64,000 bases of DNA. Origin: Chaenocephalus aceratus. Its lineage: Eukaryota; Chordata; Actinopteri; Perciformes; Channichthyidae. Location of the stretch: contig JAMFTG010000743.1 of the NCBI GenBank assembly GCA_023974075.1, positions 39,203 to 103,202 on the forward strand, read 5' to 3'. Every line of letters begins with the position of its first letter. The first letter of the stretch is position 1. This document shows positions 46,505 to 57,807 of the stretch, in pieces. The notes below the pieces were generated by a model. The model had not been told where the DNA came from and ran no database searches. It was given only the letters and a program-made list of their open reading frames with translations. A program made the position numbers and the translations under genes.

Positions 46505-47825
46505 TAGCATATTCATACACACTGTTCATACTGCTCACAGGCTGATATCTAGTGTATTCATACCCCTCACTGTTTATTCATCATTCAATTAATTATATAT
46601 TTTATTCTGTAGATTGTGAACATTACTTTTCACTTTACTGCTTGTTGCTCCTGGTTAGAAGCTAAACTGCATTTCGTTGTCTCAGTACCTGTAATCTGTG
46701 CAATAACAATAAAGTTGAATCTAATCTTGAGCAGGAACTAATGTAGGCTATTTACTTAGTAGGCCTACATATCTGACATGAACGATTAAACACGTTTGTG
46801 CATTCTTTATGAATGCAAACCGAGTCATTTCGTTTATTTTTAACGAAATAAATGTGATTTAATCCACATAATTTACTGTGTTAATTGTTTACTTAGTATT
46901 GTTTAACTTTAATGTTCTTCACTTTTTAAATGCCTCTGTGATGTGCTGCTACCCATTTCCCCTCGGGGACTAATAAACGAATACTATGACATTAACGATT
47001 AAACACATTTGTGCATTCTTTATGAATGCAAACCGAGTCAAGCCGACTCTAATAAACGAATACTATATATTGAACGTCTATTGAATGGCCTTTGTATGTA
47101 TACAGTACAGTATAGCCCAACCATTTACACCTTCCTTTTTTCCCGTCAAGAGTTTGAATTGGAGAAAGGTAATCGGTGGTGCTTTTATAGCCTATTGCAT
47201 AATAACTGTGTGATTTATATTGCTTTTCAAATGCATATGGCCACCCATTTACACGGCTCTTCCCGTCATTCTTCCCGTCATTCAAAATGCACCATATTTC
47301 CCCCAAGTGTCTGTCAAAATGCATTTTACGTTTCTAACTTGCAATATCATTATTTCCGCTCTCTTCACTCCAGAAGAGCGATCTCCCTCTCTCTCTCTCT
47401 GTGTGCGGGGGATCACAGGAGGGGGGAGAGCTGTGGAATGTGACTCCACACATTCCGATGGCCAATTAGTTTTAAACAAAGGGTCCCCAAAATAGGACAC
47501 ATGGGGGGTTGGTTGACTCGGTTTGCATTCATAAAGAATGCACAAACGTGTTTAATCGTTAATGTCAGATATGTACTAAGTAAATAGCCTACATTAGTTC
47601 CTGCTCAAGATTAGATTAAACTTTATTGTTATTGCACAGATTACAGGTACTGAGACAACGAAATGCAGTTTAGCTTCTAACCAGGTGCAACAAGCAGTAA
47701 AGTGAAAAGTAATGTTCACAATCTACAGAATATAATATATAATGAATTGAATGATGAATAAACAGTGAGGGGTATGAATACACTAGATATCAGCCTGTGA
47801 GCAGTATGCACAGTGTGTTAATCGT
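46505..47825. repeat. Large inverted repeat, arms of about 330 bp
   Basis: 46505-46850 and 47510-47825 are inverted complements (GCTCACAGGCTGATATCTAG versus CTAGATATCAGCCTGTGAGC, CTTGAGCAGGAACTAATGTA versus its complement) separated by about 660 bp. A related direct repeat of about 210 bp (CCCCCAAGTGTCTGTCAAAA) lies at 46242 and 47300. Confidence 0.8.
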
Positions 47826-48883
47826 TAATGTCAGATATGTACTAAGTAAATAGCCTACATTAATTTCATGATGGATTAAACCACATTTATTTCGTTAAAA
47901 ATAAACAAAATGATTAAATGTAGGGTGAATTGCCCTAATGTGGAACATTTTTGCATTTCAGACTTCGGGAATATATTGCGACATGAAGCCGATACAATAA
48001 ATCAAAATCCAGTAACATTCTGAAATCCCCAGGATGTGTCCTAATCAAACCAAAAGAGAACATGCAGATATTAAACTCATACAAGAAATGGTAGACATAT
48101 TAGTACTCTTAGTGCCAAGTTGTCTCAGACAATCTGTTTTCCTAATGTGGGACAGTTCTGTGCAAAATGTGGGACACTGAAAAGTCTATATTAAAAAGCC
48201 TCAGTCACCTTCATTCATGTAATAAAAAAATCTCAGGCCAGTAACACTCAAAGCTACAGTAAATGTGCAATACCATGCTATGTTACTATTTATAATGTTA
48301 TTGTTGTTACAACAGAAGATGTTTTTATTTAAATTGAAGTTAAATGCATCAATCTGGTGCACTGAGGGCAAAATTAGTAGATTTGTGGATACGGCCCTCC
48401 GCTGCATTTTGCTGCGTCGGATGTGATATAAAAACAAAGCGATTATTGTCGTTGTTGTAAACTCACGTGGATTAAATGTAGTGCATTCATTTCAACTCGC
48501 GAACATATGATACATTAAATGATCGCGAGGATCACGATCGAACATCGTTTGTTTGACCCTGGATGCATTTCCTGATCTAAAAACATAGCGATGGTTTTGT
48601 ACTTACGCCAACGTGAATTAAACATTATTTTGTTAAATAAAAACATGGTGATGTTTAGTAAATGATTACACGTCTCTTACTTAAGCACAGAATATGATCC
48701 TATCCGTGACATATATGGATCTTAACAAATATCCGCTATATCAGATCCCTGTAGATCAGCTGTTTATTTCACATGAGTTCCAGTGTGGCAGCTTTTCACG
48801 GCTCCCCCTGGTGGATCCATGATCCATTGCTGCTGGTTTCATTATAATTAAATGTATTTATCAAGGGGGCGTTTCAAGTCCTG

Positions 48884-48884
<1 letters not shown>

Positions 48885-48916
<32 letters not shown>
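48885..48916 (+). repeat. Poly-G run of 32
   Basis: 32 consecutive G near the right end of the TIR element. Could form G-quadruplex structures, or could be a length artefact of sequencing or assembly. Confidence 0.9.
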
Positions 48917-48918
<2 letters not shown>

Positions 48919-49483
48919 TCCTTTTCAGCAGGGGCCCACCCCGTGCCGATCACGGACCCGCCCGGGTAGGCGTCTGAAACGAAGCGCTACATCTGTAATA
49001 CTGGATTCATTTCAAAAACTGTTTCCCCAAAAGACATGGGACACAGTTCAGTAAAAATACTGAAGTTTCTCTTTAGAAGAGTAGTGACTGCTTGGAGACC
49101 AAATTATATTTGCAAATGTTTGCACTGAAACAGATCTTTTATAAATAAATCATGATTTATATCCTCTCATTCCCGTCTTGAAGGAGCATTTCTTTCCGTT
49201 GCATTTGAAATATTTAGGTCTACGGAGATTTTGTAAAAGAAAACCCTGAATACAGATTCTATAAATTCTGTCCACTGGGCTAAAACATGACATGTTATTG
49301 AACAAAAATAATCCAAGTTTGAATAATGGATTAAAAAAAAAAATGATGTTTTACCAGCAGTTCTGTCACATTTGAATATTGAGGACATTTTAAAGCAGAA
49401 ATACACAAATAATAGTATAACACTCCAAAGATAAAGTTTTGATATTTGGAAAAGAAAACCGATTTATTAATGAAAGTTTTATT

Positions 49484-50799
49484 TTATGGCAAAGATAAAA
49501 GCTCGATAATCGCCGTCTCGTTGACCCCGTCGTGGCGAACGTTATCCGTCTGGTTGACCCCGTCGTGGCGAACGTTATCCGTCTGGTTGACCTCGTTGTG
49601 GAAAACGCTATCCGTCTCGTTGACCCCGTCGTGGCGAACGTTATCCGTCTCGTTGACCTCGTCGTGGAAAACGTTATCCGTTTCGTTGACCCCGTTGTGG
49701 AAAACGTTATCCGTGTCGTTGACCTCGTCGTAGCGAACGGTATCCGTCTCGTTGAACCCGTCGTGGCGAACATTATCCGTCTCGTTGACCTCGTCGTGGC
49801 GAAAGTTTTCCGTCTCGTTGACCCCGTCGTAGCGAACGGTATCGGTCTCGTTGACCCCGTCGTGGTGAACGTTATCCGTCTCGTTGACCTCGTCGTGGAG
49901 AACGTTATCCGTCTCGTTGACCCCGTCGTGGCGAACGTTATCCGTCTCGTTGACCCCGTCGTAGCGAACGGTATCCGTCTCGTTGACCCCGTCGTGGCGA
50001 ACGTTATCCGTCTCGTTGACCTCGTCGTGGAAAACGTTATCCGTTTCGTTGACCCCGTTGTGGAAAACGTTATCCGTGTCGTTGACCTCGTCGTGGAAAA
50101 CGTTATCCGTTACATTTACCCCGTTGTGGCGAACGTTCTGGTGACGTGACGCCTCAGCTTCCACTTCGTTGGTCGCCATTTGAACTGAAAAATACCTTTC
50201 ATTAAAAACTTCACAGAAATGTAATTTATTTTAGCTTCTCAAGACTTTGATCCTGTATTTTGTTTTTATGAAAAAAGGCCACTCCATCGTGACGTCTGTA
50301 GTCAACAGATTATAAAAGACTACAATTACACCTGTAATTTATACCTGTACTCCATTACAATTGTTTTTAAAATGGCAAAGTACCTCAAAAGTGTTTTTAA
50401 TATAGCATCTGTTGACTTTCTTATCCCATGAAGATCAGTAAAAGAGAAAAGACATGACTCACCTTCGACAGCGTTTCGCTCCAACATGGACTCCATCGAC
50501 CTGAAAAGTGCAGAGGCTTTCTTTAAGGAGATCTCATTGGGACACAGATCTGTAGGACACAGTATAATTAAAGGTTAGTGTCAGACAGAGAAAAGAAACA
50601 CTGCATAAAATGAAATGTTTTCAACTCTCAGTCTCCTCTGCAGCTTATATTCACCAGCTGGAAAACCAGAGACTGTGGACAGGAAACATGCTGTTAAATC
50701 AAACATTATTCCTTCATCTTCAACACAATTATCAAACAGGTAAATACCTCTGGCCAGACAAACAGTCAGCACACAGATGAGCATCCAAACAGCTGCCAT
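49484..50799 (-). CDS. Gene X copy 5: intact secreted protein with 18 eleven-residue repeats
   Basis: Exons 50799-50748 (MAAVWMLICVLTVCLAR; this is the only copy with ATG rather than ATA at the upstream start, giving a better signal peptide), 50549-50463 (87 bp, DLCPNEISLKKASALFRSM...ERNAVE), 50184-49484. Joined 840 bp, 279 residues, no internal stop. Exon 3 encodes VQMATNEVEAEASRHQN, 18 repeats, NETAIIELLSLP, stop, with AATAAA overlapping the stop. All 18 repeats plus the tail keep N-x-T even where x varies (NVT, NDT, NET, NQT). Its repeats are the most diverged (NVFHDEV, TVRYDGV types). Function unknown. Confidence 0.72.
49512..50140 (-). repeat. 33-bp minisatellite in gene X5 exon 3
   Basis: 19 units of 33 bp without frame-changing indels. 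Variant units with GACCTCGTCGTGGAAAACG and GTAGCGAACGGTATCCG recur in blocks, showing local multi-unit duplication. Confidence 0.95.
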
Positions 50800-51530
50800 C
50801 TCTGCAGTTTTCCAAGAGAGTGTTGCCTGAGCACCAGCCAGCTTTAAAGGAGGGAAACCTCCAGCAGCTGCTGCTGATCAGCACTGATTGTCTCTCTGCA
50901 CAGAGAAAACACCATTTATCTGAGATTAAACTCTGAGAATGAGGAGTTTTTCATGGAGCTTGTTGTGCATTTATGATTACTAGAGACCATCTTTTTAAAT
51001 TCACATTATGTTCAAATCAGTAAATGAATATTGCATTTGAGAGGGTATAGCAACTAGAACAAATAACAAGCCCTCCCCCTGAAAAACAAAGATCTTTATT
51101 AACATTTTATATTGTTGCATAAAAACAATTTCACACAAGGTAAAAACTCTGAAAAAGTTATAGTGAATATCCAAAATATCCCTCCTCTTCAGAAAACTAA
51201 AAATGCAATCACAACATTGTACAACCCCCTTCCCTAAACACATATTTTGTAGAAGAAAAGAAAACAGGGTCATTTTATAGCCTTCTTCCTGTCATGCCTC
51301 ACTTAAAATACCTGATTGCTCATGAAACTTGCATTTTCAAGACGTAACAATAATGATGCTACTAAGAAACTAAAACTAAAATGTATAAAAATAATTATTT
51401 ATGAATTATTTTCCAATTGTTATGGGTATTTTTGCCTGTAGAGACACTTAGTGGTATACATGAAATGGTGTGATTGTAGTGTTCCACAGACATGCAGTGA
51501 ACAATAAATGTCCTTTATCTTTCTTTCTAG

Positions 51531-51704
51531 GTCTCTACTGTAGTGGCTGGCTGAAAACAGGCCCCACTGGTGTGATAGCGACCACTTTGAACAATAGTTT
51601 TGACACGGTTCGATCCGTGCTGGAGGACATGGACTCGGGAACGTTGAACACATTGGCTGCGAAGCCGGGATCACAAAGCATCAACGCTCTGCTGGAAAAC
51701 AGAG
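51531..51704 (+). pseudogene. fdxr: Ferredoxin reductase penultimate exon, copy 5 (orphan)
   Basis: 174 bp, best match of the five to the family (LYCSGWLKTGPTGVIATT, DSGTLNTLAAKPGSQ). Acceptor and open frame intact. No last exon follows: after five 57-bp repeats (51778-52077) the array homology ends. It marks the right boundary of the amplified segment. Confidence 0.86.
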
Positions 51705-52077
51705 GTTCCTGCTGTCCCTTTAATTAATTTACACTGTGCTTCGATCAAAGGGGCCCTATTCTCCTCATTTCAGGTGTTTATCGGTGTGTAGTTTCTCTGC
51801 TTTAAAGAGTCCTCTCCTGCTGATGTTCAGGTGTATATCAGTATGTAGTTTCTCTACTTTAAAGAGTCCTCTCTTGCTGATGTTCAGGTGTATATCAGTG
51901 TGTAGTGTCTCTACTTTAAAGAGTCCTCTCCTGCTGATGTTCAGGTGTATATCAGTATGTAGTGTCTCTACTTTAAAGAGTCCTCCTGCTGATGTTCAGG
52001 TGTATATCAGTATGTAGTGTCTCTACTTTAAAGAGTCCTCTCCTGCTGATGTTCAGGTGTACATCAGTATGCATTGT

Positions 52078-52552
52078 CTCCTGGCATACATTGAGATATC
52101 GGTGAGCCCCTTGCAGTTTTATAATAGTTTGGATTATACCAGAACTGATTTAAGACTGGTTCTTTTCACTTTGCACATACAGTAAACAAGGTTTTCATTT
52201 ACTCTCTGCTTCAGAAATATCATCGTGCCCTGTAAATCCTAAGCGTGCAAATAGTGTTACAATATAAATGCAGATGTACATATACCTCTTACTGCGTAAA
52301 GGAGGATAACATATCCTCCCGTCAGCCTCTCTGTTGAATCAGCAGGTATATCATGGGAAATACGGTGTGTCACTAAGTCTTTATACTTAAACAATAATCT
52401 TTGTGTCTGTACTGTCTGTGGTACAGTTGTTTCAGACAGATACGCTGTTGAAAACCAGCCTGGTTTCCTTCCTTTTTTAGTAAGTATCCAAAAGCAAGGC
52501 ATCAGTGCAGCAGTGTTTCAATCACCTATTGATTTAGTATCTTTAATCAGAC
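52078..52552. other. Unassigned sequence right of the array
   Basis: Non-repeat sequence after the last 57-bp unit. I see no exon, RNA gene or known element. Confidence 0.5.
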
Positions 52553-53143
52553 TTAAAATGGACATATCATGCTATATTTGAATAATATATTGTAGGGCCA
52601 TACCTATATAAAACATGTCTGTGAAGATTTTTTTCAAAATACCAAACAGATCATCCATTTTAGCCATGCCTCATTTCGCTCTATTTGCTGTATTCCAGCC
52701 CTGTTTTTCCAAGGGCTGATTCTGTGGTAAATTAGCTGCAGCTAACCACGCCCCCCTGCAAAGGAGGGGGGTGAGGCACGAGCGTCATGTTACCATGCTG
52801 TTACCATGCTGTTACCATGCTGTTACCATGCTGTTACCATGCCGTTACCATGCCGTTACCATGCTGTTACCATGCTGTTACCATGCGGCAACCTCTCATT
52901 CCCCTGATTGGTGGAGAGTTGCCCATATAGGCGGAGCTTCTCGTCACTGACGTCAGACTATTTTCAAATCTGTATCAGTCTGTATCAGATGCTTTGCAGC
53001 CCCGTTTTTAGAGATTTGGGTATGAAGGAAAATAGAGAGGGTTGTGTTTTCTGACGCTGCGTGAGTTCCCCGACACGCCGGGGACACATATTCATGTATA
53101 AAAGACATAAAAAAGTGCATTTTGCATGATAGGTCCCCTTTAA
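52553..53143. mobile_element. MITE with TTAAA...CATGATAGGTCC termini
   Basis: Starts TTAAAATGGACATATCATGC and ends GCATGATAGGTCCCCTTTAA, an imperfect inverted repeat. Contains an expanded 11-bp tandem repeat (CTGTTACCATG, about 9 units, 52783-52885). An opposite-orientation relative lies at 55882-56376. Confidence 0.75.
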
Positions 53144-53417
53144 ATAAAGAGTGTGTCTTCCCAGGGTGTTTTTCCTCTTCACAGTTTTAAAACATGAATC
53201 AAGCTAAGTCTCCAAGTTAAACTGAAGAACTTATTCCTGCTATGGTTTTGCAAACGATGCATTCACTTGTTTAAACATAGTAAATGGGTGACTCACAGCT
53301 GGACATGGGCATCCTTAAAGCCCCACTGATCCTAAAAACAGGAACGAACACAGTGCATGGTGGTTTTATTGTGAAAAATCATCATTAATGTTAGTGTTAG
53401 AGCCAGTATTTAGTTTT

Positions 53418-53552
53418 CTATAAACAAAAAGGCCACTTAATCGTGACGTCTGTAGTCAACACAGTATAAAAGACTACAACTCCCACGGCGAGGAACCGTT
53501 TTCGACCGTTCAACTACCATTTAAGTTACAGTACCAAGTTATACAAGCCTTG
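53418..53552 (-). repeat. Diverged relic of gene X intron 2
   Basis: AAAAGGCCACTTAATCGTGACGTCTGTAGTCAACACAGTATAAAAGACTACAA... to TTATACAAGCCTTGAC parallels 4720-4870 in unit 1 and the same interval in other units, but with more substitutions and gaps. No gene X exon is recognisable on either side. It is outside the array and older than the five main copies. Confidence 0.6.
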
Positions 53553-54566
53553 ACTTAAAAAGAAAGCAAGAAAGAATACATAAGTTGTTTATTTGAGTTC
53601 TGCCTCTTTTGTTTTGACTATTGTAAAGGCCTGTTTTCTTTTATGTGTACAAAGTTTGGTATTTGTTTTTGAGAATTGCACAATATCATTCAAACCATCG
53701 GAGGCCAAGCAACTCATCAACTGTGAGTAACACAAGTATAAAGGAAAGATAACGAGTTTAAAATGTTTGTTTAAGGCATCTAGTGGCTTGATAGAAAATA
53801 AGGAAGGAAGCCACGACAGTGAGATTTGCTCTTCATCTGTAGTATTATGGTATGAGGTGCAGGGTGTGCACGGATCTCAGTAGAAGTGTGACTAACCAAC
53901 CTGTCTTTCTGATTCTTCCAGAAACTAATATTAAATCCTGTTTTTATTTAAAGATGTACCCTTGCCCTCTACACCTCATATTTTTGAACACACTGTGATG
54001 GAAATGTCCAGATCTTTGTGAGAAATCCTGTGTTTTAATAACTTGCAAATAACAAACTGCTGCTGTCTTATAAATGATGCCTGATGACGACTGAACTGGA
54101 TCTGCTGACGTTTGATTTTTAGTGTTAATATCAATATAATTCATACAGAGAATATTCAGCCATGCTTAACATAGACATTTTTTACTTTTTAAATGTGCAT
54201 TTATTAACTCTCACTTGATACAAATGACACAGTGGACAGTTACGTTACAGACGGACAACCTAACATATTGGTCTCTGGAAAACAGCAAGATTACTTTTCC
54301 AAAAGCTAAAAAAAAAGGATTAAAATTAAACTCAGGTACATTTGTATAGTTGTTTACACTTTAGACTCTATAACAATTACAAAAGAGAAGGAAACCAATA
54401 GCAGTCCCATTTTCAAGACGTACTGTCTGATTAAACATTGAAGCACAATCTATGATGAGGTTTAAAGAAGAACTTAAACATTGTTCAAAAGAGGAAGAAG
54501 CAAGTTACAGATATTTATAAAGGATACTAAGAAGAACAGCTGTGAGGAAGAGAATGAGGAACTGGT
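53553..54566. other. Unassigned AT-rich sequence
   Basis: No coding exon, RNA gene or element recognised. Confidence 0.5.
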
Positions 54567-54730
54567 TTAACCTTCATTTAACAACAAGGAGTCAAATGTA
54601 AGCATCATTTTAGAAATACAAAAATAACACATATCTATACGTATAGAAATATTTGAAAAGGCGGAATGAATGGATTTAAATATGAGGATCACAATTCAAC
54701 AATAAGTAAGGTACAGTATTTGAAGAATCA

Positions 54731-54818
<88 letters not shown>

Positions 54819-55430
54819 TTGTAAAGATGCATGTGTTGTGCAAATGCTCTCTTTGTTTCTTTTTTCCCAATTTTACTTTTATCGTGACATTTTCACTATA
54901 CAATATATACACATTGAAGGATTGCTGCAGATATGATAAGTAGTTAGCATGTGTGTAAAATGATACCGGGTAACTCATCTGGTTACGTTATTACATTGAC
55001 CACCACACCCCCGACCCAAAAGAAAGGAGGTATTATTGGCTTCCCCTATTGTTTTCCCCATGCCATTACTGGGTTTAACCTTCATTTAACAACAAGGAGT
55101 TAAATGTAAGTATCATTTTAGAAATACAAAAATAACACATATCTATACGTATACATATTTGGAATGGTGGAATGAATGGATTAATATGAGGATCAGAATT
55201 TGAATTCTAATTTGAAGAATCAACCTGTGTGTGTGTGTGTGATCTAGCATTAATATCCTTGTGGGGACCTACATCTGTTTACAGACTCACGTGTGAGGAC
55301 TCGCCTCCCTTATGGGGACATAAGTGCAAATACTGTCTTTCTTTCTGTTTTTCCCCAATTTTACATTTTCATTATAAAATATATACACATTGAAGGAATA
55401 CTGAAAATATGATAAGTAGTTAGGATGCTA
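54567..55430 (+). repeat. Direct duplication of about 370 bp with GT microsatellite
   Basis: 54567-54950 and 55072-55430 share TTTAACCTTCATTTAACAAC, ACACATATCTATACGTATA, TGAAGAATCAACCTGTGTGT and TTGAAGGATTGCTG-like text. The first copy carries (GT)n of about 80 bp (54735-54814); the second has only about 8 GT units (55224-55240). Confidence 0.8.
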
Positions 55431-55718
55431 AATGTAAGCTGATGCACATTTCTGTTTACACCCCCACTCTTGCAGTAAAGTGTGTATATACTGTACATTA
55501 AAATAAAAATGTTACTCCTACTGTTACTTAACACCATGGAAACTTGAGAGTAAATGTTTCCTCTTCAATGTTTCACTTCTTTCTGTTTCATCCAGGTGAG
55601 TCTCCCTCTGGTTTGATGCATCTAAAATAAATCATGTACATTTCTGGTGAGTTATTTCTCAGGAAGTTGTTTTGGGTTTGTTTTCATAAAATACAGCTGA
55701 GTGAGAGCTTGCTGACCT

Positions 55719-56703
55719 TCACACCAGGTCCCCCTGCTCCTCTGTTTCTTCTGTCTGTTCTGCAGAGACCATGTTCAGGTCTGAGACGTCCTCATACACA
55801 GAAAAAGGGTCTAACTGATGGAGAGACAACGAGAGGAGAGTCAGAGGCCATCATTTGAGGAAAATACAATAATATTTTATATTAAAGGGGCACTATCATG
55901 CAAAATGCACTTTTGTGCGACTTTTATACATGATTATGTGTCCCTGGTGTGTCAGGGAACTCACCAAGTGTCATAAAACACAACCCTCTCTCTTTTCCTC
56001 CGTACCCAAATCTCTAAAAAACGGGGCTGCAACGGATCTGATACAGACTGATCCAGATTTGAAATATCTCTGACGTCAGAAATGAGGAGCTCCGTCTATA
56101 TGGCCAACTCTCCACCTATCAGGGGAATGAGAGGTTGCCGTGGCATGGTAAAAGCATGGTATCATGACGCTCGTACTTCGCCCCCCTCCTTTGCAGGGGG
56201 GCGTGGTCAGCTGCAGCTCATGCAAAAACAGGGCTGGAAAAGAGCAAATAGAGCGAAATGAGGCATGGCTAAAATGCATGATCTATTTGGTATTTTGAAA
56301 AACTTCACAGACATGTTTTATATAGGTATGGCCCTACAATATATTATTCAAATATAGCATGATAGGTCCACTTTAAACTAAAATTATGAACCAAGTAATG
56401 AATATGTGATATGTGACCTTATTTATTAACAACAGTTAATAACCAGATGCTATAGTACAATCTGTCACTGTCTCACCTCCACAGTCTCTATGGGTTTATT
56501 CACTTCAGTGGTGGAGCTCGAAGCCTTCTTCTTCCTGAATTTAATCGAAAAACAAACAGATTTATAAATATGAGAGTCAGTACACAGGGGAACATATCAA
56601 TGCTGGATATGATTATGTATTTAAAGAGTTACCTCATACAGAGAAAGAAAAGGAGCAGAGGAATCAGCCCCAGAACCTCCAGAACCAGCCTGGTGATGTT
56701 CAT
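55719..56703 (-). pseudogene. Orphan 3' end of a CD22-like Ig receptor gene
   Basis: Three exons: membrane exon about 56703-56633 (MNITRLVLEVLGLIPLLLFF...), 56534-56477 (RKKKASSSTTEVNKPIETVE) and terminal exon 55814-55719 (LDPFSVYEDVSDLN...EEQGDLV, stop). Phases match across both introns, and each has GT-AG ends. It resembles the membrane and tail exons of fish CD22/Siglec-like receptors, with one YxxV tyrosine motif (VYEDV). No Ig exons precede it, and the membrane exon has no visible splice acceptor because MITE sequence starts directly upstream. Could alternatively be an alternative 3' end for the next gene. Confidence 0.6.
55882..56376. mobile_element. MITE in receptor-tail intron
   Basis: TTAAAGGGGCACTATCATGC ... 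TAGCATGATAGGTCCACTTTAA, same family as 52553-53143 in opposite orientation, located between the last two exons of the orphan receptor tail. Confidence 0.78.
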
Positions 56704-56706
56704 GAT

Positions 56707-56838
56707 CATTGGGGATTTAAGAAAAAGAGAAAGGGTTTTATTTTCTGATGCTGCATGAGATCCCCGACACACCGGGGGACACCTATTTATGTATAAAATA
56801 TATCAAAAAGTGCATTTTGCATGATAGGTCCCCTTTAA
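56707..56838. mobile_element. Truncated MITE abutting the receptor membrane exon
   Basis: One end of the same MITE family (CGACACACCGGGGGACACCT ... GCATGATAGGTCCCCTTTAA). The other end is missing and the sequence passes directly into the orphan membrane exon. Confidence 0.7.
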
Positions 56839-57084
56839 GTTTGCACATCTTTATTCATCATTTTTTTCATTTGTTTATAAAAATATTTATTCAGTGGAAA
56901 AAAAAAAACACATCCTGTCCAGCAGAGTTGACATTTAAAAATATCTTTGAAAAAACTGGGAAAAAAGGTTCAATCTTGATTTTTATGCCTAAGGAGCAAT
57001 ACAAATACGTAATAAAACAACTCTCCCCAGTAATTTTCATTTAGTTCTTCAAGTATACTGTGATGCTAATAATGTCAGTATTAC

Positions 57085-57290
57085 TTACGTTAAATGTAAT
57101 TTAGCTGACACTTGTATCCAAAGCAACCTACCTACAATACGGTAGACATGCAGGACCCAATGTGGCTTATACATCTTGCCAAAGGACAGTTTGACATGTT
57201 GACTGCAGGGGACTGAACTTCCTGCCCCTTTGATTTATAGACATCCATGAGCCATCATAGCTCTCACCAATGTAGTCATAGTCACATTAG
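57085..57290. repeat. Interspersed fish repeat (SINE/LINE-tail-like)
   Basis: Contains AAATGTAATTTAGCTGACAC and TATCCAAAGCAACCTACCTA, a motif seen widely dispersed in teleost genomes. The family was not assigned. Confidence 0.4.
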
Positions 57291-57807
57291 GAGTTCATAA
57301 TAATACACTGTTTTGAGATGAAGCACCTTATGAAACTATTAGAATGTCCCTCTGGCTCCCTCGTAACTTAAACATTAAACACCTGGCTTAGAAATGTTGA
57401 CAATCAGTAACAGGTAATGAACTGAATAACTTTATTTAATGATATGGTTACTTACAAACAATACAAATCAGTGACATCAAATGAGTTTTACAAATTAAAA
57501 AAAAAAACACTAACTTATGATGATAATGAAGCAGAAGTTAAATATGAATAAAATGAAAATTATCAACATGTAAAACAATAAAAAGGTAATTAAAGTGAAC
57601 AACAGAGCAGAACAAGATTGTGGTAAATATATATTGTACATAGAGAAATGTGGGCTACTTTGAGCAGCTTAAAAATAGTTTTCTGTCTTGGAATTTATAA
57701 ATTACAAGCTTCAGCATACGTTAGCTACATGATACTAGTAATCTAGCAGACCATATATTTATATGTATGTTTAAACTATTTGAACACGGTTTAAGAGAAC
57801 ACAGATG

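Larger units (their letters stand above)
44102..48995. mobile_element. TA-flanked TIR element with internal repeats (4.9 kb)
   Basis: Foreign DNA interrupting the fdxr-gene X spacer of unit 5. It begins CAGATGTAGC and ends GCTACATCTG (10-bp perfect inverted ends), flanked by TA on both sides with the uninterrupted TA site visible in the other units. No transposase is recognised. The interior is a mosaic: a fish repeat with ATTAATCCCGTGGGGAAAT (44390-44500), a tandem duplication (44836-45280), direct repeats (46225-46435 / 47280-47492), inverted repeats (46505-46850 / 47510-47825) and a poly-G run. TA target and CAG end suggest a Tc1/mariner-like origin, unproven. Confidence 0.6.

Noticed and set aside
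54676..54978. Frames of CVCVCV or HTHTHT near 54.7 kb
   Set aside because: Translations of the (GT)n microsatellite.
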